Position numbers and translations under genes: made by a program. Below the pieces are notes generated by a model. The model ran no database searches, was not told the origin of the DNA, and saw only the letters and a list, made by a program, of their open reading frames with translations. A stretch of DNA of 7,705 nt, taken from NCBI GenBank assembly GCA_017615495.1, contig JAGAAA010000044.1, positions 1 through 7,705 on the forward strand, given 5' to 3'. Positions 1 to 4,566 of the stretch are shown piece by piece; position 1 is the stretch's first letter; each line of letters begins with the position of its first letter. This DNA comes from Clostridia bacterium (GTDB lineage: Bacteria > Bacillota > Clostridia > Christensenellales > CAG-1252).

Positions 1-1
1 C

Positions 2-559
2 GTCGGCAAGGACCAAAAACAACACTTGGAGCTCACGCGTGATATTGCCATCCGTTTTAACAACCGTTTTGGCGAGACCTTCGTGGTGCCCGAGCCGTAT
101 ATCCCCAAGCAGGGCGCTAAAATTACCAGCTTGCAAAACCCCTTGGAAAAGATGAGCAAGTCGGATAAGGACCAAAACGCAACGGTGTCCATCATCGACC
201 CGCCCGACGTCATTATGCGCAAATTCAAGCGCGCGGTGACGGACAGCGACAATCGCATCGTTTTCTCGGAGGATAAGCCGGGCATTTCCAATTTGCTTTC
301 CATTTACTCCGCCTTTACGGGGGAGAGCATCGAGGAGGCGGAAAAGCGCTTCGAGGGCAAGGGTTACGGCGACTTTAAGCTTGCGGTAGGGTCTGCGGTC
401 GTGGACGCGCTCGTTCCGGTGCAAAAGAAGTACGCCGAGTACTTGGCGGATAAAGCGGAGCTCACGCGTATTATGAAGGAAGGGGCGGAAAAGGCCTCTC
501 GCATTGCGGAGCGCACGATGCAAAAAGTCAGAAAGAAGATAGGATTCATCGTAGACTGA
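2..559 (+). CDS. trpS: Tryptophanyl-tRNA synthetase, C-terminal part (5' end cut by window edge)
   Basis: This is the C-terminal 185 residues of a class I aminoacyl-tRNA synthetase that charges tRNA-Trp with tryptophan in the cytosol. The frame is open from base 2, so the true start lies outside the window. The visible part opens with the conserved GKDQKQHLELTRDIA segment of the catalytic Rossmann domain. The class I signature KMSKS follows at 149-163, preceded by PEPYIPKQGAKI. The C-terminal anticodon-binding helical domain contains the typical YGDFKLAVGSAVVDAL stretch and ends in a basic helix. Full-length bacterial TrpRS is about 330 residues, so roughly 55% is present. Its TGA shares its A with the ATG of the next gene (TGATG at 557-561), so it likely leads the operon. 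A T-box or other leader, if any, would be upstream and cannot be seen. Confidence 0.96.
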   Translation, partial: VGKDQKQHLELTRDIAIRFNNRFGETFVVPEPYIPKQGAKITSLQNPLEKMSKSDKDQNATVSIIDPPDVIMRKFKRAVTDSDNRIVFSEDKPGISNLLSIYSAFTGESIEEAEKRFEGKGYGDFKLAVGSAVVDALVPVQKKYAEYLADKAELTRIMKEGAEKASRIAERTMQKVRKKIGFIVD

Positions 560-1419
560 TGTTTGGTTACGTAACGCCTGACAAGCCCAATCTTTTCATG
601 AAGGACTTTGTCCTTTTCCGTGCGAATTATTGCGGAGTTTGTCACGCGATGAAAAAGGAGAGCGGGCAATTCGCTCGCTTGACGGTCAATTACGACGTCG
701 CGTTCATCAGCGCTTTCTTCCACGACCTTTTGGAGCAAAAGCCCCAAATTGTGATGAAGGGATGCGTCTTGAACCCCAAAAGGCGTCCCATCGTGGCTGT
801 CTCGCCCTTGACGCGCCGCATTGCCAGGCTCAATTTGATCCTTGCCGGCATCAAGATCGCGGACGACAAAGCGGATGGGGAAGGCACCTTCCTCAAAAGG
901 TTGGTTTTCTCTCGGGCGATCAAACGTGCGAGGAAAAAGGAGCCGGAACTTGCGTCCTTTGCGGACGAATGTTTCAAAAAGCAGCTGGCGGAGGAGCAAA
1001 ACGGCGCGTTTTTAAACGCCGCGGCGGAGCCCTTTGCCGATATGATGAAAAAGGTGTTTGGGTTTCTCGCGGGGGAAAAAAATTCTCCGTCGGTTGAAAA
1101 GCTCGGGTATCTTTTGGGCAAATACGTTTACTTTATGGATGCCCTCGACGATTACGACGAGGACGTAAAGAAAAAGAGGTTCAACGCCTTTTACAGAACT
1201 TTTGCGGCAAGTTCCTTTGCCGAACTCAAAAAGGCAAAAGGCGAAGATCTCGAGTTTATTATGGAAGACATCGTTCGCGGGGTGGAAGACGCCTACCGCG
1301 ACGTTAAGATGGGGGAGAACGAAGGCGTGGTCACCAACACCCTTTGGTACGGCTTACGTAGCCGCATCTCCACAGTATTAAGCAGGGAGGACGGAAAATG
1401 CACAAGGATCCGTTTGTAG
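559..1419 (+). CDS. DUF5685 family protein with two Asp-rich motifs
   Basis: This 286-residue protein has no assigned function. I recognise it as DUF5685 from the N-terminus MFGYVTPDKPNLFMKDF and the YCGVCHAM motif (C25, C28), followed by C69 near NPKRR. The rest is predicted mostly alpha-helical. It has an Asp-rich motif DDKAD at 102-106 and a second, DALDDYDED at 194-202, followed by R207-F-N. The spacing and the second motif resemble the two Mg-diphosphate-binding motifs of squalene/phytoene synthase-type enzymes; that similarity is my inference, not a known assignment. No signal peptide or clear membrane segment is seen. The start is fixed by the TGATG overlap with trpS, with only a weak, distant Shine-Dalgarno, which implies translational coupling. 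Its 3' end overlaps the J-domain gene by 22 nt. Confidence is high for the gene and family and low for any enzymatic role. Confidence 0.88.
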   Translation: MFGYVTPDKPNLFMKDFVLFRANYCGVCHAMKKESGQFARLTVNYDVAFISAFFHDLLEQKPQIVMKGCVLNPKRRPIVAVSPLTRRIARLNLILAGIKIADDKADGEGTFLKRLVFSRAIKRARKKEPELASFADECFKKQLAEEQNGAFLNAAAEPFADMMKKVFGFLAGEKNSPSVEKLGYLLGKYVYFMDALDDYDEDVKKKRFNAFYRTFAASSFAELKKAKGEDLEFIMEDIVRGVEDAYRDVKMGENEGVVTNTLWYGLRSRISTVLSREDGKCTRIRL

Positions 1420-2006
1420 TGCTTGGCGTAGACCAAAACGCCACGCAAGCCGAAGTGCAACAGGCTTACGAGACCCTTCGCGATTCCTATCGAATGGAGA
1501 TCCATTTGGAGGGCGACGGCGGCAAAAAGGCCGCGAAAAAGCTTTCGGAGATCGAGGATGCTTATCGTGAAGCGATGGAACGCCTTGCCCGCGGTAGCGA
1601 GGTCAAGGGGGTTTACTCTCATATTGCCGATCTTTTGAAGAAAAACGATGTGGACAAGGCGCAAGCCGCTTTGGACAACGTTTCCGATCGCGGCGCCGAA
1701 TGGCACTATTACCAATCCGCCGTTTATCACGCAAAGGGGTGGAATTACGAAGCCAAGGCGCAGCTTGAAATGGCGATCAATATGGACCCCGAAAACGTCA
1801 AGTATAAAGAAACGTTGGAGCGAATGAAGCGTCACGAATCCGTCGAGGGCGGTCCGACGCCTAACGCGGGCGCGCAGCAGCGCAGTTATCAGGCGTACGA
1901 CGACGGTTACGCTCGCCGTCAGGGCGCAGCGGATTGCTGCACCACCTTGATCTGCGCCGATTGTTGTTGCGAATGCATGGGCGGAGATCTGATCCGCTGT
2001 TGCTGA
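1398..2006 (+). CDS. J-domain-like / TPR protein with C-terminal cysteine string, HPD motif absent
   Basis: This 202-residue protein begins with a J-domain-like fold at residues 4-60 (DPFVVLGVDQNATQAEVQQAY ... LSEIEDAYREAM). Where canonical J-domains carry YHPD, this one reads Y31-RME, so the residues that stimulate DnaK ATPase are missing. Residues about 73-131 form TPR-like helical hairpins, including the segment KGWNYEAKAQLEMAINMDPEN. A polar linker (about 145-175) leads to a tail with nine cysteines in 23 residues: C180, C181, C186, C189-C191, C193, C201 and C202. The start is supported by AGGGAGG at 1384-1390, 7 nt before the ATG, inside the upstream gene. The layout recalls eukaryotic cysteine-string proteins, probably by convergence. 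The tail could bind metal, form disulfides or carry lipid; none of these is shown. It is probably an adaptor or scaffold rather than a working Hsp40. Confidence 0.88.
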   Translation: MHKDPFVVLGVDQNATQAEVQQAYETLRDSYRMEIHLEGDGGKKAAKKLSEIEDAYREAMERLARGSEVKGVYSHIADLLKKNDVDKAQAALDNVSDRGAEWHYYQSAVYHAKGWNYEAKAQLEMAINMDPENVKYKETLERMKRHESVEGGPTPNAGAQQRSYQAYDDGYARRQGAADCCTTLICADCCCECMGGDLIRCC

Positions 2007-2007
2007 C

Positions 2008-2541
2008 ATGAAAAAAATAACGGCAAGAGAAATAGCACTATCGGGCATTACCGCGGCGCTTGCGGTGGGCGCGGTGGTGCTTTCTTATTTCGTGGGGGTA
2101 CTTACCCTTACTTTTCTTGCCTTGGCGTCGGTCATTTTGACCCTTCCGATGATGGCGGATAGCCTTCGCGGCTCTGTTCTCGCTTACGTGGCGGCTTCGG
2201 GGCTTTCCTTCGTATTCGTCGGATACGTGGCTGTGATGCCCTTCGTTTTGATGTTTGGGCTATATCCTATCGTGGATTATCTCCTTCGAAAATATCTGAA
2301 AAAGCGCGTGATCGTGCTTCCCCTCGAGGTGGTTTTCGCAAACCTTTCGTTTGTCGCCACTTATTTTGCCATCGGGTTGACGGTGGAGGATTTCCCCATC
2401 GTGGACAACTTGCCCGTATGGGGTAAGTTTTTGGTGATCTTCGTCGTGTTGACCGCGGTCTTTGTGATCTTCCATTTTGCCTTTACCGCGTTGTACGACG
2501 TGCTGGAAAGGCGGCTTGCGCCCGTTTTGAAAAAGAAGTAA
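2008..2541 (+). CDS. Multi-pass membrane protein, ECF S-component-like
   Basis: This 177-residue, very hydrophobic protein has about six predicted transmembrane helices, at roughly 10-30, 33-50, 57-75, 77-93, 103-124 and 138-163. It has a short basic N-terminus (MKKITAREIAL) and a basic C-terminus (RRLAPVLKKK), both probably cytoplasmic. The N-terminal REIALSGITAALAV pattern and the overall size resemble substrate-binding S components of ECF vitamin/metal transporters. No diagnostic residues identify a substrate, so this is a weak guess; an unrelated small integral membrane protein fits equally well. It starts 1 nt after the stop of the J-domain gene and lacks a good Shine-Dalgarno, so translation is likely coupled. 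It is the last gene of the trpS operon and ends 2 nt before the stop of a convergent gene. Confidence 0.8.
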   Translation: MKKITAREIALSGITAALAVGAVVLSYFVGVLTLTFLALASVILTLPMMADSLRGSVLAYVAASGLSFVFVGYVAVMPFVLMFGLYPIVDYLLRKYLKKRVIVLPLEVVFANLSFVATYFAIGLTVEDFPIVDNLPVWGKFLVIFVVLTAVFVIFHFAFTALYDVLERRLAPVLKKK

Positions 2542-2543
2542 TT

Positions 2544-2714
2544 TTACTGTGCCCTCCCGCATCCGCATCCCTCAAACGTTTGTTCGTTTCCCGCCACCAA
2601 AAAGGAGAGGGCGAGAATGATCAAAGTCAGGTTTTCCGTCGTCAGGCTGCCGCTTCCTCCGAAGGTGTAGATCAAAAGAAGCAAAAGGATCAGGAGCATT
2701 CCGCCGTTTTGCAT
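2544..2714 (-). CDS. Small hydrophobic membrane protein (56 aa)
   Basis: This short protein has two hydrophobic stretches, about residues 5-19 (MLLILLLLLIYTFGG) and 29-43 (NLTLIILALSFLVAG), joined by a Gly/Ser/Thr turn. The C-terminus is GCGCGRAQ with two cysteines. An upstream in-frame ATG would add 11 basic residues. I chose the inner ATG because AAAGGAGG sits directly before it at normal spacing. I do not recognise the family. The size and two-helix shape suit a membrane hairpin or small accessory protein. It is divergent from an ArsR/SmtB regulator, so it may be a target of that regulator. The CxC-containing tail would suit a thiol or metal link, but that is inference. It is convergent with the upstream operon, with 2 nt between stops. 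Confidence 0.72.
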   Translation of the reverse strand: MQNGGMLLILLLLLIYTFGGSGSLTTENLTLIILALSFLVAGNEQTFEGCGCGRAQ

Positions 2715-2720
2715 GGTTTT

Positions 2721-2728
2721 CCTCCTTT
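2721..2728 (-). promoter_or_regulatory. Ribosome binding site deciding the start of the small membrane protein
   Basis: Read on the minus strand this is AAAGGAGG, followed by six bases and ATG. It is a near-perfect Shine-Dalgarno. It selects the ATG at 2714-2712 over the in-frame ATG 33 nt further upstream. Confidence 0.8.
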
Positions 2729-2740
2729 TTCGTTTTATTC

Positions 2741-2807
2741 TTGTCAAAAGACGCGCTTCTTCGCCGTTGACAGTTTTTTATATGTCTTCTACCATAAAAG
2801 TTGTGAA
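2741..2807. promoter_or_regulatory. Divergent promoter/operator region between the small membrane gene and arsR
   Basis: On the plus strand TTGACA (2767-2772) is followed, after an exact 17-nt spacer, by TACCAT (2790-2795, four of six matches to TATAAT). This is a plausible arsR promoter. TGTCAA at 2742-2747 is the inverted copy of TTGACA, giving a 6-bp inverted repeat with 19 nt between arms that could be an operator. On the minus strand TTCACA (2807-2802) and TATAAA (2782-2777) are 19 nt apart, a weaker promoter candidate for the small membrane gene. If the plus promoter is right, transcription would begin near 2802, which bears on the arsR start. All element assignments are by eye. Confidence 0.4.
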
Positions 2808-3150
2808 TGAAAGAGCCGCGACGCTTCGCCTGACCCGGCACGACGAGAGCGTGATCAAATACTATTTGCCCAAAAACGAGGTCGTCGCCGATATCGCCGA
2901 CTTCTTTTCGGTGTTCAGCGACGCCACCCGCGTTAAGATACTTTCCTCGCTGTGCATCACCGAAATGTGCGTCACCGACCTTTGCTTGATGCTGGGCGAA
3001 AAGCAAAGCACCGTATCGCATCAGCTTGCCTTTTTGCGCGCCCTCCGCTTGGTAAAGACGCGTCGCGTGGGCAAGATCGTGCATTACTCGCTGTCCAGCC
3101 CTTACGTCACAAAAGTTTTGGACCTGGGCACCCGCTTTTTGGGATATTGA
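2782..3150 (+). CDS. ArsR/SmtB-family transcriptional regulator
   Basis: This is a winged-helix dimeric repressor of about 122 residues, usually metal- or thiol-responsive. Visible features are the family start of the core (ADFFSVFSDATRVKILSSL), the metal-loop equivalent EMCVTDLC, and the recognition helix EKQSTVSHQLAFLRALRLV. The beta-wing TRRVGKIVHYSLSS follows. In ArsR the site reads ELCVCDLC; here the second cysteine is threonine, leaving C-V-T-D-L-C. The C-terminal helix has no His ligands of the SmtB alpha-5 type. The inducer therefore cannot be predicted. The start is uncertain. ATG 2782 lacks a Shine-Dalgarno, and GTG 2803 (also in frame, giving NERAATLRL) would be nearly leaderless from the proposed promoter. 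Further N-terminal extension would run into the divergent gene. Its TGA overlaps the region just upstream of the Nudix promoter. Confidence 0.88.
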   Translation: MSSTIKVVNERAATLRLTRHDESVIKYYLPKNEVVADIADFFSVFSDATRVKILSSLCITEMCVTDLCLMLGEKQSTVSHQLAFLRALRLVKTRRVGKIVHYSLSSPYVTKVLDLGTRFLGY

Positions 3151-3166
3151 CTTTTCCTTTGCTTTT

Positions 3167-3187
3167 CGTTGTAGTATAATAACAACG
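3167..3187 (+). promoter_or_regulatory. Promoter -10 box inside a perfect 6-bp dyad, upstream of the Nudix gene
   Basis: A consensus TATAAT lies at 3175-3180, 20 nt before the Nudix ATG. No good -35 is present at 16-18 nt upstream; TTGACT at 3147-3152 is 22 nt away, which is too far. CGTTGT (3167-3172) and ACAACG (3182-3187) are perfect inverted arms separated by 9 nt that enclose the -10. A protein bound here would block RNA polymerase, so this is an operator candidate. A weak -35 also fits an activated or otherwise regulated promoter. Confidence 0.5.
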
Positions 3188-3200
3188 ATCGGAGGAAACT

Positions 3201-3599
3201 ATGGACAAAAGAAGAGAGGTCGTAGCCGCGCTTATTTACAAGGAAGATCGCTTTATGATCTGCCGCCGTCCCGAAGGGAAGGCGCGCGCCGGTATGTGGG
3301 AATTCGTAGGTGGCAAAGCGGAGCAGGGCGAAACTTTAGAGGCAGCCCTCGTGCGCGAATGCAAGGAGGAGATCGGCGTCACGGTGGAAGTGGGCGAACC
3401 CTATATGACCGTCGAGTACGATTACCCGGATATCCCCGTGCATTTGACGTTGTTTCGCGCTACCGTCAAAGAAGGGGAGCCAACCTCGATGGAGGGCAAC
3501 GCCATCCAATGGATCACGCCGGAAGAGATCCCTTTTTACCTCTTTTGTCCGGCGGATAAGTCCATCATCGAGCGCCTGCAAAAGGAAGCGAAAAAGTAA
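3201..3599 (+). CDS. mutT: MutT-type Nudix hydrolase, (8-oxo-)dGTP diphosphatase-like
   Basis: This 132-residue protein has the complete Nudix box at residues 38-60: G38, E44, then R52-E-C-K-E-E-I-G-V. It therefore keeps every catalytic and Mg-binding position of the GX5EX7REUXEEXGU pattern. The N-terminus VVAALIYKEDRFMICRRP and the segment GMWEFVGGKAEQGE match the MutT/NUDT1-like group, which removes oxidised dGTP from the nucleotide pool in the cytosol. The length is typical of MutT (about 130). The exact substrate cannot be read from sequence; related family members act on CTP, 5-methyl-dCTP or other nucleotides. GGAGG at 3191-3195 lies 5 nt before the ATG. The gene has its own -10 promoter and ends in a strong terminator, so it is probably a single-gene transcript. 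Confidence 0.92.
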   Translation: MDKRREVVAALIYKEDRFMICRRPEGKARAGMWEFVGGKAEQGETLEAALVRECKEEIGVTVEVGEPYMTVEYDYPDIPVHLTLFRATVKEGEPTSMEGNAIQWITPEEIPFYLFCPADKSIIERLQKEAKK

Positions 3600-3604
3600 G
3601 AAAA

Positions 3605-3633
3605 AAGCCCGACGCAAGTCGGGCTTCTTTTTT
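3605..3633. terminator. Bidirectional rho-independent terminator
   Basis: The perfect 9-bp stem AAGCCCGAC (3605-3613) / GTCGGGCTT (3618-3626) closes a GCAA tetraloop and is followed by CTTTTTT. An A-tract precedes it, which provides the U-tract for the opposite strand. It lies between the stop codons of two convergent genes and should serve both. The T-tract slightly overlaps the stop region of the minus-strand gene. Confidence 0.92.
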
Positions 3634-4060
3634 ATTTAAGTAACTCTTTCAGTCCGTCGCGGAGTTTTTTGTACCGCGCAAATTTTTCCTCGTCCGTAAA
3701 GTGCTCTTCGCGGCTTTGGGGGAAGCGCTCGTCGTAGACCAACTTTTCCTCCCCGAATTGCTCGCTGGTAAGGTCAAACCGGATGCCGTTCACCACGTTG
3801 TAGCAATGGAAGCCCCCGCCCGCAAGCGGCACACCGTACACCTCGCCGCCAAAGACGTCTTGCGCAAGGAAGGAGGTGATGGAGCATTGCCCCAAGGTGG
3901 GGTTCTGCTTTGACCATTCCGCGCGGAGACGAGGCGCGCAGGTATCCGCGCTCCAAACCTTTTTTAAAAGGTCGTAAAGTTGCCTTTGGTCGGCAATGCT
4001 TTTATATTCTTCAGCAACGGGCGTTACCGCCGGCGTTTCCGCTCCGTAAAACTTGTACAT
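3632..4060 (-). CDS. YunG-like protein with Cys-His-Asp arrangement
   Basis: This 142-residue soluble protein has no signal peptide. It resembles the uncharacterised YunG-like group through the core LYDLLKKVWSADTCAPRLR, NPTLGQCSITSFLAQDVFGG, GGGFHCYNVVNGIRFDLTSEQF; the family name is from memory. C59 at the start of a helix, H85 and D96 in successive strands resemble the Cys-His-Asp order of papain-like and transglutaminase-like folds. A thiol hydrolase or transferase role is possible but unproven. The start at 4060 is chosen over an in-frame ATG nine codons upstream because GAGGAG precedes it at good spacing. It converges on the Nudix gene across the shared terminator. A decayed coding fragment lies just upstream on the same strand. 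Confidence 0.8.
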   Translation of the reverse strand: MYKFYGAETPAVTPVAEEYKSIADQRQLYDLLKKVWSADTCAPRLRAEWSKQNPTLGQCSITSFLAQDVFGGEVYGVPLAGGGFHCYNVVNGIRFDLTSEQFGEEKLVYDERFPQSREEHFTDEEKFARYKKLRDGLKELLK

Positions 4061-4064
4061 CTTT

Positions 4065-4070
4065 CTCCTC
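4065..4070 (-). promoter_or_regulatory. Ribosome binding site of the YunG-like gene
   Basis: The minus-strand reading is GAGGAG, followed by AAAG and ATG. It supports the 142-residue start and makes the nine-residue upstream extension unlikely. Confidence 0.75.
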
Positions 4071-4087
4071 TGTTTTTGTTTTATCAA

Positions 4088-4216
4088 TCAGTCGACCATG
4101 TTGAAACTCAGCCTGCCGCCAACGTAGGGGGGAAGGAAGATCCTCATTTTTGCCAAGTGGAGGAATTTGTGCTCTTTATCGGCGTATTTCCAACCGATTT
4201 CGGTCGCGCCTGAGCG
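4088..4216 (-). pseudogene. Remnant of an unrecognised gene (C-terminal ~42 codons, no start)
   Basis: On the minus strand a frame of about 42 codons runs from just after an in-frame TAA to TGA at 4088-4090. It includes EIGWKYADKEHKFLHLAKM followed by RIFLPPYVGGRLSFNMVD. The composition and codon choice look like real protein: balanced charged and aromatic residues, few rare codons. There is no plausible start with a Shine-Dalgarno; the only in-frame ATG near the front would leave 19 residues. I read this as the tail of a gene whose front was lost. The break lies next to a perfect inverted repeat at 4238-4279. I do not recognise the parent family. A chance open frame in a non-coding region is the alternative. 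Confidence 0.4.
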
Positions 4217-4237
4217 CGTTTATACCCTTAAATCAAA

Positions 4238-4279
4238 AACGCTACGATCCTTTTGAGACTGCCTCGTTGTCGTAGCGTT
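4238..4279. repeat. Perfect 10-bp inverted repeat with 22-nt loop
   Basis: AACGCTACGA (4238-4247) and TCGTAGCGTT (4270-4279) are perfect inverted arms. Read on the minus strand, the second arm is followed by TTTTTGATTT, so the structure could act as a terminator for leftward transcription, although the loop is long. It could also be the scar of a lost element, since it borders the truncated coding remnant. Confidence 0.6.
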
Positions 4280-4290
4280 ATGGAGTTTAA

Positions 4291-4382
4291 TTTAGGGAAA
4301 GAGTAAACCAAACTCGGAAGAGGTTTTGTCCTTCAAAGCAAGTCGCGTAGTCCTCAAGAGATCGTCGACTCCTTGCCCTAAA
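4291..4382. repeat. Imperfect ~14-bp inverted repeat enclosing ~63 nt
   Basis: TTTAGGGAAAGAGT (4291-4304) pairs with ACTCCTTGCCCTAAA (4368-4382) with one mismatch and one bulge. Inside, AGTCG (4341-4345) pairs with CGACT (4366-4370). No start codon with a Shine-Dalgarno, no clear promoter and no target-site duplication is visible. It could be a structured transcript or a small decayed element. From here to about 4470 I see no gene; the sequence is AT-rich. Confidence 0.35.
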
Positions 4383-4472
4383 AAAACTATTACTATTGTA
4401 TCAATGCGTTATTAAATATGCAAGTAATATTTTATAGTAAACTTGATAAACAGTGAAACTTTATATTAATGC

Positions 4473-4501
4473 TTTAAAAAGGTATATAAAAGTGATATAA
4501 T
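4473..4501 (+). promoter_or_regulatory. Extended -10 promoter for mscS
   Basis: TGATATAAT (4493-4501) is a consensus TATAAT with the TGn extension. TTTAAA (4473-4478) lies at exactly 17 nt as a weak -35. It sits in the most AT-rich part of the window. Transcription would begin near 4508, giving a leader of about 59 nt before the mscS ATG. No other promoter is seen for the downstream gene. Confidence 0.75.
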
Positions 4502-4510
4502 TAACAAATA

Positions 4511-4536
4511 GGGCATTGCCCGGGCGCATATGCGCC
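4511..4536 (+). promoter_or_regulatory. Overlapping GC-rich palindromes in the mscS leader
   Basis: Three symmetric elements are packed into 26 nt at the start of the predicted transcript. They are GGGC-ATT-GCCC (4511-4521), the perfect palindrome GCCCGGGC (4518-4525), and the perfect 14-nt palindrome GGCGCATATGCGCC (4523-4536). The arms overlap, so the RNA could form alternative hairpins, or the DNA could bind dimeric proteins. There is no following T-tract, so it is not a terminator. Confidence 0.55.
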
Positions 4537-4552
4537 GAATGTACGATAAAAG

Positions 4553-4560
4553 AAAAGGAG
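4553..4560 (+). promoter_or_regulatory. Ribosome binding site deciding the mscS start
   Basis: AAAAGGAG ends 6 nt before ATG 4567. It marks that codon as the start instead of the in-frame TTG at 4516, which lies inside the palindromic leader. Confidence 0.85.
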
Positions 4561-4566
4561 TCTTTT

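Noticed and set aside
364..999. 211-codon minus-strand frame
   Set aside because: Antisense to trpS and DUF5685; no family features and no ribosome binding site.
1293..2048. 251-codon minus-strand frame
   Set aside because: Opposite the J-domain/TPR gene, which has an unmistakable domain pattern and a good ribosome binding site.
2713..2781. N-terminal extension of the ArsR regulator
   Set aside because: It would run into the start and ribosome binding site of the divergent small gene and adds residues unlike the family.
4202..4217. Short hairpin CGCGC-CTGA-GCGCG
   Set aside because: Only 5 bp with no T-tract; too short to call a terminator or site by itself.
4291..4382. Miniature transposable element
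   Set aside because: The arms are imperfect, no target-site duplication is seen, and no second copy is present in the window.
4516..4566. 17-residue N-terminal extension of MscS from TTG
   Set aside because: The stretch is the palindromic leader, and a strong Shine-Dalgarno sits before the inner ATG at 4567.
4511..4566. Known riboswitch in the mscS leader
   Set aside because: The leader is only about 59 nt and matches no riboswitch class I can recognise.
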